A stretch of DNA of 64,000 bases from Ancylobacter defluvii (GTDB taxonomy: Bacteria > Pseudomonadota > Alphaproteobacteria > Rhizobiales > Xanthobacteraceae). Position numbers and translations under genes: made by a program. This document shows, piece after piece, positions 44,377 through 51,270 of this stretch. The notes under the pieces are model-generated. The model saw nothing but the letters and a program-made list of their open reading frames with translations, was not told where the DNA came from and searched no databases. The stretch covers positions 310,001-374,000 of the forward strand of contig NZ_JAHBGD010000024.1 in assembly GCF_018390605.1 (NCBI RefSeq), written 5' to 3'. Every line of letters starts with the position of its first letter. The first letter of the stretch is position 1.

Positions 44377-45575
44377 GGCGTCGCCGCCTTTCCGCTGTCG
44401 CTCTCGGCGAGGTGCTCGGCCGGCGCGCCTTTGCCCTCGACCACGGCAACCTTGGCATTGGGCCGCAGCCGGTACTGGCCATCCACGATCACGCGGTCGC
44501 CGTCGGCGAGCCCGCTCGTCACCACGCTAACCCCACCGGCCACCCGACCGGTCTCGATCGGCTTCACCGTGGCGGCATCGTCGGCGCCGAGAACCCAGGC
44601 GAACAGCCCGTCCGGCCCGCGCTGCACCGCCGCCACCGGCACGGTAAGCGCGTTCTTCACCGTGTCGACCGAAAGCTCGACATGGACGAAGGCGCCCGGC
44701 CACAACCGCTCATCCTCATTGGGGAACACCGCCTTGAGCTTCAGCATTGCGGTGCCTGCATCGATCTGGTTGTCGACCACCGACAGCGTTCCGGTGCCGA
44801 GCACGGTGCCGTCGTCGCGCGTCGCCACCGCCGCGACCGGCCCGCGCGCCGCCGCCTGCTGCACGGCGTCGAGGTCCTTTTCCGGCAGCGAGAAGATCAC
44901 CGAGATCGGCTTGAGCGTCGTCAGCACCGCGATCGGCGTGGTGTCGCTCGAATGCACGATATTGCCGGCGTCGAGCTGGCGGATGCCCATCCGCCCGTCG
45001 ACCGGGGCGATGAGCGTGGTGTAGGCGAGATTGGTCTGCGCGGTCTCGATCGCCGCGTCGTCGGCAACGATGGAGGCCTTCAGCCCGTCCACCGTCGCCT
45101 GCTGCTGGTCGAGCGACTGCCGGCTGGCATAGTCCTTCTGCACCAGCTGCGAATAGCGGGTCAGATCGGCCTCGGCGCCCTTCAACTGCGCCTGGTCCTT
45201 GACCTTGGCGGCCTGCGCCTGGTCGAGGCTGGCCTGCGCCAGCCGGGGGTCCAGCCGGGCCAGCACGTCGCCTGCCTTGACGTTCTGGCCCTCGGTGAAG
45301 TTCACCGATTGCAGCGTGCCATCGACCCGCGCATGGACGTTGACCGTCTGCGAGGCCTGCACGCTGCCGAGCCCGTTCAGCACCACCGGCACGTCCCGCC
45401 GCTGCACCGGCGCCACATGGACGTGCACGAGCGGCGATTTCGCAGCCGCCACCGGCTGGGCCGCCTGCGCCCGGCTCTCGCGCCAGACATAGGCACCGCA
45501 GCCAAGCGCCAGAAGGCCGATCAGCAAGGGGACGGCAAGACGCCCTCTTCGTGGCGGCCGTGTTGCAGTCTCCAT
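44373..45575 (-). CDS. RND efflux periplasmic adaptor (MdtA-like)
   Basis: A 400-residue membrane fusion protein. An N-terminal hydrophobic anchor (residues 12-32) is followed by the lipoyl half-motifs (ARVDGTLQSVNFTEGQNVKAG in parts ARVDGTLQ and GQNVKAGDVL), a coiled-coil hairpin rich in Gln and Ala, and the beta-barrel. Residues 25-27 (LGC) do not make a good lipobox, so it is probably anchored by the helix. It precedes and overlaps the transporter gene. Confidence 0.93.
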   Translation of the reverse strand: METATRPPRRGRLAVPLLIGLLALGCGAYVWRESRAQAAQPVAAAKSPLVHVHVAPVQRRDVPVVLNGLGSVQASQTVNVHARVDGTLQSVNFTEGQNVKAGDVLARLDPRLAQASLDQAQAAKVKDQAQLKGAEADLTRYSQLVQKDYASRQSLDQQQATVDGLKASIVADDAAIETAQTNLAYTTLIAPVDGRMGIRQLDAGNIVHSSDTTPIAVLTTLKPISVIFSLPEKDLDAVQQAAARGPVAAVATRDDGTVLGTGTLSVVDNQIDAGTAMLKLKAVFPNEDERLWPGAFVHVELSVDTVKNALTVPVAAVQRGPDGLFAWVLGADDAATVKPIETGRVAGGVSVVTSGLADGDRVIVDGQYRLRPNAKVAVVEGKGAPAEHLAESDSGKAATP

Positions 45576-45755
45576 TCACTCAACTCCGCTGGCGATCCCG
45601 GCCTGTGCGCCATTGTGCCCTGCAACGCAGCGGATCTTGCATTAAATCTTGTTTATCTACAGCACCTTACGTCAATTCATCCCGTTACGGCATGTGCGAC
45701 ATTGGGGTGACGGTCCTTCGTGGCCCACGCTGGAGCGGAGCTTCGAAGACCGGAG

Positions 45756-45779
45756 GGGCCGGGCCTTGCGGCTCGGCCC
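45756..45779 (-). terminator. Terminator hairpin after minus-strand metQ
   Basis: A 10-bp stem (GGGCCGGGCC / GGCTCGGCCC, one G-T pair) with a TTGC loop, 20 bp past the metQ stop. There is no long T tract. Confidence 0.55.
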
Positions 45780-45798
45780 TCTCTGGAGGATCGAAGGT

Positions 45799-46617
45799 TC
45801 ACCATGCCGGCAGGATCGCGCCCTTGAAGCGGGTGCCGAGGAAGTCCTTCACTTCCTGCGACTGATAGGCCTTCACCAGCTTCACCACCGCGGGCTTGCC
45901 CTCGTCGCCGGCACGCACGGCGATGAAATTGCCGTAGGGGTTGTCGGTCCGGCTCTCCTGCACCAGGGCGTCCTTGCGCGGGTCGAGCTTGGCGCCGAGC
46001 GCGTAGTTGGTATTGATCACCGCCCCGTCGAGATCGGCGAGCTGCTTGGGCAGCAGCGCCGCGTCCAGCTCGCGCAGCTTCACCTTCTTCGGATTGCCGG
46101 TGACGTCGAGCACGGTCGGCTGCAGGCCCTTGCCCGGCACCAGCGTGAGGAGGCCGTTGGCGGCCAGTAGGTTCAGCGCCCGCCCGCCATTGGACGGATC
46201 GTTGGGAATGCCGATCTGCGCGCCTTCGGGCAGGTCCTTGAAGTCCTTGAGCTTCACCGAATAGAAGCCGATCGGCTCGACGATGGTGAAGCCGGCCGCG
46301 ACGATCTTGTAGCCGCGCGCCGCGATCTGCGCGTCGAGATAGGGTTTGTGCTGGAAGGCATTGGCGTCGAGGTCGCCGCGCGAGAGCGCCTCGTTGGGCA
46401 GCGTGTAATCGGAGAAGGTGACGACGTCGATCTCCAGCCCCTCCTTCGCCGCGACCTTCTTCGCCACCTCGGCGATTTCCTCCTCGTCGCCGCCAATGAC
46501 GCCGAGCTTGATCTTGTCGGCGGCAGCCTTGACGTCGGCTTGGGCGGGCAGAATGGCGAAGGCGGCCAGCGTGGCGCCGAGGCCAAGGCCGAGCCCGCGG
46601 CGGGTAAGGGCAGTCAT
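45799..46617 (-). CDS. metQ: MetQ/NlpA-family binding protein (divergent copy)
   Basis: A 272-residue methionine-type ABC binding protein. The ATG at 46617 follows CAGGAG by 8 bp. The signal is TRRGLGLGLGATLAAFAIL ending PAQA, without the lipobox cysteine usual in MetQ, so the mature protein is probably soluble. Typical pieces are NAFQHKPYLD, GIPNDPSNGGRAL and VINTNYAL. It is divergent from the metNI operon and should share that ABC engine. Ligand may be methionine or another sulfur compound. Confidence 0.92.
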   Translation of the reverse strand: MTALTRRGLGLGLGATLAAFAILPAQADVKAAADKIKLGVIGGDEEEIAEVAKKVAAKEGLEIDVVTFSDYTLPNEALSRGDLDANAFQHKPYLDAQIAARGYKIVAAGFTIVEPIGFYSVKLKDFKDLPEGAQIGIPNDPSNGGRALNLLAANGLLTLVPGKGLQPTVLDVTGNPKKVKLRELDAALLPKQLADLDGAVINTNYALGAKLDPRKDALVQESRTDNPYGNFIAVRAGDEGKPAVVKLVKAYQSQEVKDFLGTRFKGAILPAW

Positions 46618-46692
46618 GGTGTTCACTCCTGAGGTGCGGAAGGCGCGCAGGGCACCGGTTGCCTCAGCTAGGCGGGGCGGCGCGAAATAGTC

Positions 46693-46710
46693 TATTCAAT
46701 TAATGGAATA
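46693..46710. promoter_or_regulatory. Near-perfect 18-bp palindrome, candidate operator
   Basis: TATTCAATTAATGGAATA is symmetric at all but one base pair. It lies 76 bp before the metQ start on the minus strand, a good place for a repressor or activator of sulfur uptake. The regulator is unknown. Confidence 0.5.
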
Positions 46711-46783
46711 CAAGGTATGCATATTTGTTATGCGGATTGCGCACGCATTGTGCAGACGTCGTCACGCCACTGGCACAACGAGT

Positions 46784-46793
46784 AATCTATTAG
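46784..46793 (+). promoter_or_regulatory. AATCTATTAG motif shared with the cystine-type ABC operon
   Basis: The 10-mer AATCTATTAG matches AATCTAGTAG found on the minus strand at 62060-62051, in the same direction relative to the downstream operon and at similar distance (about 145-160 bases) from the first start codon. Confidence 0.35.
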
Positions 46794-46953
46794 TTTAGTT
46801 GACTTCTCCCGTAGGCATGATAAATAGCGTGCTGTTCGATGGCGTAGCCGTCGGATCGCGGCATTTGACACCCGGCAGATTGCACCGCGTCACCAATGCT
46901 AAAGCGCCACGGAGCGACTTCGTGGTTGGGCAACGAGCTTAAGGAGCTGAGCC

Positions 46954-46989
46954 ATGACCATGTGTTGTCGACGTCCCAAACGGGCCTGA
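46954..46989 (+). CDS. Putative 11-residue Cys-Cys leader peptide (MTMCCRRPKRA)
   Basis: A tiny open frame with a perfect AAGGAG ribosome site at 46941-46946, seven bases before ATG. It has two consecutive cysteine codons (46963-46968) followed by RRPKRA and a stop that falls inside a GGGCC-TGA-GGCCC hairpin. It precedes the small ORF-metN-metI-metQ genes. Consecutive codons for the regulated amino acid are the hallmark of leader-peptide attenuation, so it may sense charged Cys-tRNA. The role is inference; the ribosome site and peptide are directly visible. Confidence 0.55.
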   Translation: MTMCCRRPKRA

Positions 46990-47040
46990 GGCCCCTTCTC
47001 CGCCCTTTGCCGAGACTGAAGGATGCCCGTGCGGGCGTCC
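46982..47040 (+). promoter_or_regulatory. Two hairpins of the putative attenuator
   Basis: Hairpin A (GGGCC-TGA-GGCCC, 46982-46994) contains the leader stop codon. Hairpin B (47021-47040) has an 8-bp stem with a GTGC loop and one G-T pair. The bases right after the Cys codons (46970-46976, GACGTCC) can pair with the right arm of B (47033-47039, GGGCGTC), so ribosome position could choose between structures. No T tract follows B, so control may be by Rho or by access to the next start. Confidence 0.45.
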
Positions 47041-47059
47041 GACCATTGGGATATCTGCG

Positions 47060-47260
47060 ATGAGCTCCGTCATCCTTTCGGGCGCCGCCGAGGCGCCATT
47101 GAACCTTTCCGAACCCAGCCTGGACGAGATCCTCGCCGACCCGCTGGTCGGCCTGATCCTGCGTCGCGACGGGCTCACCCCCGGCGTGGTGCGGGTGAAG
47201 CTCGACCGCGAGCGCCAGCGCCTCGCCCGCTCCGGCCACGCCCTTCCCCGCGCCGCCTGA
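47060..47260 (+). CDS. Small 66-residue protein of unknown function
   Basis: A short protein starting MSSVILSGAAEAPLNLSEPS with the compact core DEILADPLVGLILRRDGLT and a basic helix KLDRERQRLARSG. It has no signal or cysteine. Codon use resembles the neighbouring genes and it fills the space between the leader and metN (23 bp before metN), so it is probably translated. The ribosome site is weak (TTGGGA). Not recognised; a small regulator or adaptor of the importer is possible. Confidence 0.55.
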   Translation: MSSVILSGAAEAPLNLSEPSLDEILADPLVGLILRRDGLTPGVVRVKLDRERQRLARSGHALPRAA

Positions 47261-47283
47261 GCCCGTCTCGCACGACAAACACG

Positions 47284-48468
47284 ATGATTCAGAACGCCTC
47301 CGCCCCGCCCTTCCCGCCGGCGCTGTTCCGCGACCTCGCCGCCCGCCTGCCCTCGGGGGCTGGTAGGGCCTCGCGGGCGCACGAACCCGCCGGGCCTGGC
47401 GGCCGAGGCGGGGCGGCGGATGGTGCTGCCATCGTGCTGCGCGACGTCGCCAAGACCTTTCCCGCCCGCGGCTCGGATGCGGCGGTGGAGGCGCTGGCCG
47501 ACATCGCGCTCGATATCCCGCGCAGCGAGATCTACGGCATCATCGGCCGCTCCGGCGCCGGCAAGTCGACGCTGATCCGCACCATCAACGGGCTGGAGCG
47601 CCCGACCCGCGGCGAGGTGATCGTCGACGGCGTCACCATCAACCGGCTCGACGAGGCGGCGCTGCGCAACGAGCGGCGGAAGATCGGCATGATCTTCCAG
47701 CACTTCAACCTGCTCTCCTCACGCTCCGCCTTCGACAATGTGGCGCTGCCGCTGGAACTGGCCGGCCTCTCCCGCGTGGCGATACGCGCCAAGGTGGAGC
47801 GGTTGCTCGATCTCGTCGGCCTCGCCGACAAGCGCGACCGCTACCCGGTCGAACTGTCCGGCGGGCAGAAGCAGCGCGTCGGCATCGCCCGCGCCCTCGC
47901 CACCGATCCCAAGGTGCTGCTGTCCGACGAGGCGACCAGCGCCCTCGATCCCGAGACCACGCGCTCCATCCTCGCTTTGCTGGCGCGGGTGAATGCCGAA
48001 CTCGGCGTCACCATCGTGCTGATCACCCATGAGATGGCGGTGATCAAGGAAATCTGCCACCGCGTCGGCGTCATCGAGGCCGGGCGCATCATCGAGGAAG
48101 GCCCGGTCGGCGAGGTGTTCGCGCATCCGCGTACCGCCACCGCCCGCTCCTTCATCGGCAGCCTGCCCGGCCGCGAGATTCCCGCCGCGCTGGCCGGCCA
48201 TCTGCGCGCGGATCCCACCGGCGCCCGCCAGAGCGTGCTGCGCCTTACCCTCACCGGCGCGGCGGCCGGCCAGCCGGTGGTCACCCGCCTGGCCCGCCAG
48301 CTCGGCATCGACGTGGTGCTGCTCGGCGGCCAGATCGACAGCATCGGGACGCTGCCCTTCGCGCTGCTCTATGTCGGCGTGCCGACGCAGGCCTGGGCGA
48401 GCGGCGCGGTCGGCGCGGCGCTGGAGGCGGCCGGCGCCAGCACGGAGGTGATCGGCCATGTTCTCTGA
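47284..48468 (+). CDS. metN: Methionine-type ABC transporter ATPase MetN
   Basis: A 394-residue ATPase. Walker A is GRSGAGKST, signature ELSGGQKQR and Walker B VLLSDEATSALD, with switch THEMAVI. The C-terminal NIL/ACT-like domain (about residues 315-390) is typical of MetN and allows feedback inhibition by the imported amino acid. An unusual 48-residue Ala/Gly-rich N-terminal stretch precedes the ATPase core; the ATG at 47284 lacks a clear ribosome site, so the true start is uncertain. It overlaps metI by 11 bp. Confidence 0.93.
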   Translation: MIQNASAPPFPPALFRDLAARLPSGAGRASRAHEPAGPGGRGGAADGAAIVLRDVAKTFPARGSDAAVEALADIALDIPRSEIYGIIGRSGAGKSTLIRTINGLERPTRGEVIVDGVTINRLDEAALRNERRKIGMIFQHFNLLSSRSAFDNVALPLELAGLSRVAIRAKVERLLDLVGLADKRDRYPVELSGGQKQRVGIARALATDPKVLLSDEATSALDPETTRSILALLARVNAELGVTIVLITHEMAVIKEICHRVGVIEAGRIIEEGPVGEVFAHPRTATARSFIGSLPGREIPAALAGHLRADPTGARQSVLRLTLTGAAAGQPVVTRLARQLGIDVVLLGGQIDSIGTLPFALLYVGVPTQAWASGAVGAALEAAGASTEVIGHVL

Positions 48469-49138
48469 CCTGATTTCACCGGCCATCCTCAGCCTCATCG
48501 TCGATTCGACGCTCGAGACCCTCTACATGGTCGCCATCGCGGCGCTGATCGGCACGCTGGCCGGCCTGCCGCTCGGCATCTTCCTGGCCACCAGCGCCAG
48601 GGGCGAGCTGTTCGAGGCGGTCACGGTCAACCGTGTACTCGGGCTCATCGTCAACGCCACCCGCTCGACGCCGTTCATCATCCTCGTCGTCGCCATCATC
48701 CCGTTCACCCGCCTCGTCGCCGGCACCTCGATCGGCACCACCGCCGCCATCGTGCCGCTCTCCCTTGCCGCGACGCCCTTCATCGCCCGCATCGTCGAGG
48801 CGGCGGTGCGCGAGGTCGACCAGGGCCTCGTCGAGGCTTCGCTGGCCATGGGCGCGACGCCGCTGCAGATCGTACGCAAGGTGCTGATCCCCGAGGCGCT
48901 GCCCGGCCTGGTGCTCGGCATCACCCTCTCGGTGGTCAGCCTGCTCTCCAACTCCGCCATGGTCGGTGCGGTGGGCGGCGGCGGGCTGGGCGACCTCGGC
49001 ATACGCTATGGCTACCAGCGCTTCATGCCCGAGGTGATGCTGATGGTGGTGGTCGTGCTCATCATCCTCGTGCAGACCGTGCAATCGCTCGGCGAGACGC
49101 TGGCGAAGAAGGTCAACCGCCGGCTGCGGCGCCACTGA
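48458..49138 (+). CDS. metI: Methionine-type ABC transporter permease MetI
   Basis: A 226-residue permease with five to six hydrophobic segments, starting MFSDLISPAILSLIVDSTLET in parts and carrying coupling loop EASLAMGATPLQIVRKVLIPEA (ASLAMGATPLQIV). NATRSTPFIILVV is a MetI hallmark. It overlaps metN and precedes the second metQ by 28 bp. Confidence 0.94.
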   Translation: MFSDLISPAILSLIVDSTLETLYMVAIAALIGTLAGLPLGIFLATSARGELFEAVTVNRVLGLIVNATRSTPFIILVVAIIPFTRLVAGTSIGTTAAIVPLSLAATPFIARIVEAAVREVDQGLVEASLAMGATPLQIVRKVLIPEALPGLVLGITLSVVSLLSNSAMVGAVGGGGLGDLGIRYGYQRFMPEVMLMVVVVLIILVQTVQSLGETLAKKVNRRLRRH

Positions 49139-49165
49139 ATCCTGTCCGATCCCGGAGAACTCATT

Positions 49166-49960
49166 ATGTTCACGCGCTCCATCCTCGCGGCGTTCGCCCT
49201 CCTCGCCACCGCCGGCATCGCCGGAATCACTCCTGTCCGCGCCGAAACCATCCGCGTCGCCGCCACCCCCGGCCCGCACGCGCAGATCCTCGAGGCGGTG
49301 AAGCCGGTCGCCGCTGCCAAGGGGCTCGACATCAAGATCATCGAATTCTCCGATTATGTGGTGCCGAACCAGGCGCTCGATGCTGGCGAGATCGAGGCCA
49401 ACTCGTTCCAGAACCGGCCCTATCTCGACAACCAGAAGGCCGACCGCGGCTACAGGATCGAGCCGGCGGCGCTCACGGTGAACTTCCCGCTCGGCATCTA
49501 TTCCAAGAAATGGAAGAGCTGGGCCGAGGTGCCGGACGGCGCCACCGTCGCCATCCAGAACGACCCGACCAATGGCGGCCGCTCGCTGCTGCTCCTGCAG
49601 GACAAGGGTGTGATCAAGCTGAAGGACGGCGTCGGCTTCAAACCTACCGTGGTCGACATCGTCGAGAACCCGAAGAAGCTGCGCATCGTCGAACTGGAAG
49701 CCGCGCAAACCCCGCGCTCGCTGGAGGACGTCGACGCAGCCGCCATCAACACCAACTACGCGGTGTCGGCCGGCCTCGACCCGGTGAAGGGCCCGATCCT
49801 CAGGGAGGAAGCCAAGGGCCCCTATGTGAACCTCATCGCCGTGCGCAGCGTCGACAAGGACAAGCCCTGGGTGAAGATACTGGTCGATTCCTACCATTCG
49901 CCGGAGGTGAAGGCCTTCATCGACCAGAAGTTCAAGGGCTCGGTGCTGACGTCCTGGTGA
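49166..49960 (+). CDS. metQ: MetQ/NlpA-family binding protein (operon copy)
   Basis: A 264-residue binding protein with Sec signal MFTRSILAAFALLATAGIAG and a VRA cleavage site, again without lipobox cysteine. Features: VVPNQALDAGEIEANSFQ, NDPTNGGRSLLL, AINTNYAV. It is a paralogue of the divergent metQ; together they give one MetNI engine two receptors, possibly for different sulfur compounds or enantiomers. Confidence 0.93.
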   Translation: MFTRSILAAFALLATAGIAGITPVRAETIRVAATPGPHAQILEAVKPVAAAKGLDIKIIEFSDYVVPNQALDAGEIEANSFQNRPYLDNQKADRGYRIEPAALTVNFPLGIYSKKWKSWAEVPDGATVAIQNDPTNGGRSLLLLQDKGVIKLKDGVGFKPTVVDIVENPKKLRIVELEAAQTPRSLEDVDAAAINTNYAVSAGLDPVKGPILREEAKGPYVNLIAVRSVDKDKPWVKILVDSYHSPEVKAFIDQKFKGSVLTSW

Positions 49961-50139
49961 AGCCGGGCAACCTCCGCGTCGGCAGCGCCGCCGCCACTGG
50001 CGCCGCCGCGTCCGGGCGGGCATGGTTGAACCATGCAGCTTGAGAAGATTCGTCCGCGGACCGGACTGCCACTGCCGACGCCGCCCCTCGCCGCAGCGGG
50101 CGGCTTTTCGGCCGGCGGCGCCGGTTGTCCGGCCGCCGC

Positions 50140-51270
50140 ATGATGTTCCGCTTCCTCCATTCCAGCGATCTGCATCTCGGCAAGCGCTTCGGCAACATCG
50201 CCGACGAGAACCTGCGCGGCCGCCTGCGCGACGCCCGCCACACCGTGCTCGGCCGGCTTGCCGCCCGCGCCCGCGAGCATGGCGCCGGCACCGTCCTGCT
50301 CGCCGGCGACAGCTTCGACACCGAGACCCCCACCCCCGATATTCGTCGGCAGGCGCTGGCCGAGATGCGCCATCACGCCCCGTTGCAATGGGTGCTGCTG
50401 CCCGGCAACCACGATTCCCTGCAGGCGACGCAGCTGTGGAGCGCCATCCGCGCCGAGGCGCCGCCCAATGTCGTCATCGCCGCCGAGCCCGCCCCCATCG
50501 AGCTGGCGCCCGGCGTCGTGCTGCTGCCCGCCCCCTGTACCACCCGCCGTCCCGGCCGCGACCTCACCGAATGGATGGACGCCGCGCCGACACCAGAAGG
50601 CACGCTGCGCCTCGGCCTCGCCCATGGCGCCGTCCGCGACTTCTCGGAGGAAGGCGTCGGCCTCGACGTGCTGGCTCCTGATCGCGCCGCCCGCGCCGGC
50701 CTCGCCTATCTGGCGCTCGGCGACTGGCACGGCGCGGTGGAGGTCGACGCCCGCACCCGCTACAGCGGCACCCCCGAGCCCGACCGCTTCAAGCACGATC
50801 GCCCCGGCGAAGCGCTCATCGTCAGCTTTTCCGCCCCCGCCGCGCCGCCGGAGGTCATTCCGGTCGAAACCGCCAGCTTTTCCTGGCGCAGCCTGCCGCT
50901 GCATTTGCTCTCCGGCGACGACGGCGCGGGCATGCTTGCCAATCTGCTGCCGCCCGGCGCCGCCCGCCGCCAGACGCTGGCGCGGATCCTCGCCTCGGGT
51001 CGCGCCAGCCTGTCCGCGCGCACCGCGCTGGCCGCCGCCATCGCCCATGCCGCGCCGGAATTCGCCCGGCTGGAACTCGACGATTCCGCCCTCACCACCG
51101 ATGTCGAGGCCGGCGACCTCGACCTCATCGACCGCGCCGGCGCCCTGCGCGACGCCGCCGAGACGCTGCGCGCCGAAAGCCTCGACGAGGCGCGCTCCGC
51201 TGCCGAGCGCGCTATCGCCCGCGCCGCGCTCGCACGACTGTTCTCGCTCAGCCAGCAGGCCGGCATATGA
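50140..51270 (+). CDS. SbcD/Mre11-like DNA repair exonuclease (YhaO type)
   Basis: A 376-residue metallophosphoesterase. The five Mre11 motifs are clear: SSDLHLGK (D10, H12), LAGDSFD, LPGNHDSL, LAHGAVRDF and LGDWHGAV. This is the nuclease partner of an SbcC/Rad50-like ATPase encoded immediately downstream with a 4-bp overlap. The ATG at 50140 (or 50143) is the likely start; an earlier TTG is possible. Predicted to process broken DNA ends in the cytoplasm. Confidence 0.9.
   Translation: MMFRFLHSSDLHLGKRFGNIADENLRGRLRDARHTVLGRLAARAREHGAGTVLLAGDSFDTETPTPDIRRQALAEMRHHAPLQWVLLPGNHDSLQATQLWSAIRAEAPPNVVIAAEPAPIELAPGVVLLPAPCTTRRPGRDLTEWMDAAPTPEGTLRLGLAHGAVRDFSEEGVGLDVLAPDRAARAGLAYLALGDWHGAVEVDARTRYSGTPEPDRFKHDRPGEALIVSFSAPAAPPEVIPVETASFSWRSLPLHLLSGDDGAGMLANLLPPGAARRQTLARILASGRASLSARTALAAAIAHAAPEFARLELDDSALTTDVEAGDLDLIDRAGALRDAAETLRAESLDEARSAAERAIARAALARLFSLSQQAGI

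Larger units (their letters stand above)
46618..46953. promoter_or_regulatory. AT-rich divergent control region of the sulfur-type ABC genes
   Basis: This gap is the most AT-rich part of the window (46684-46810). It holds the near-palindrome at 46693-46710 and the AATCTATTAG motif at 46784-46793. Promoters for metQ (minus) and the leader-metNIQ operon (plus) must lie here; no confident -35/-10 set was assigned. Confidence 0.5.

Noticed and set aside
46941-47060. SAM-type riboswitch before metNIQ
   Set aside because: No match to remembered SAM-I or SAM-II core sequences; the mini-ORF with ribosome site explains the leader better.
47023-47283. N-terminal extension of MetN starting at 47023
   Set aside because: The frame is open but overlaps the 66-residue ORF in another phase, has no ribosome site at proper spacing and encodes an Arg/Pro-rich stretch foreign to MetN.
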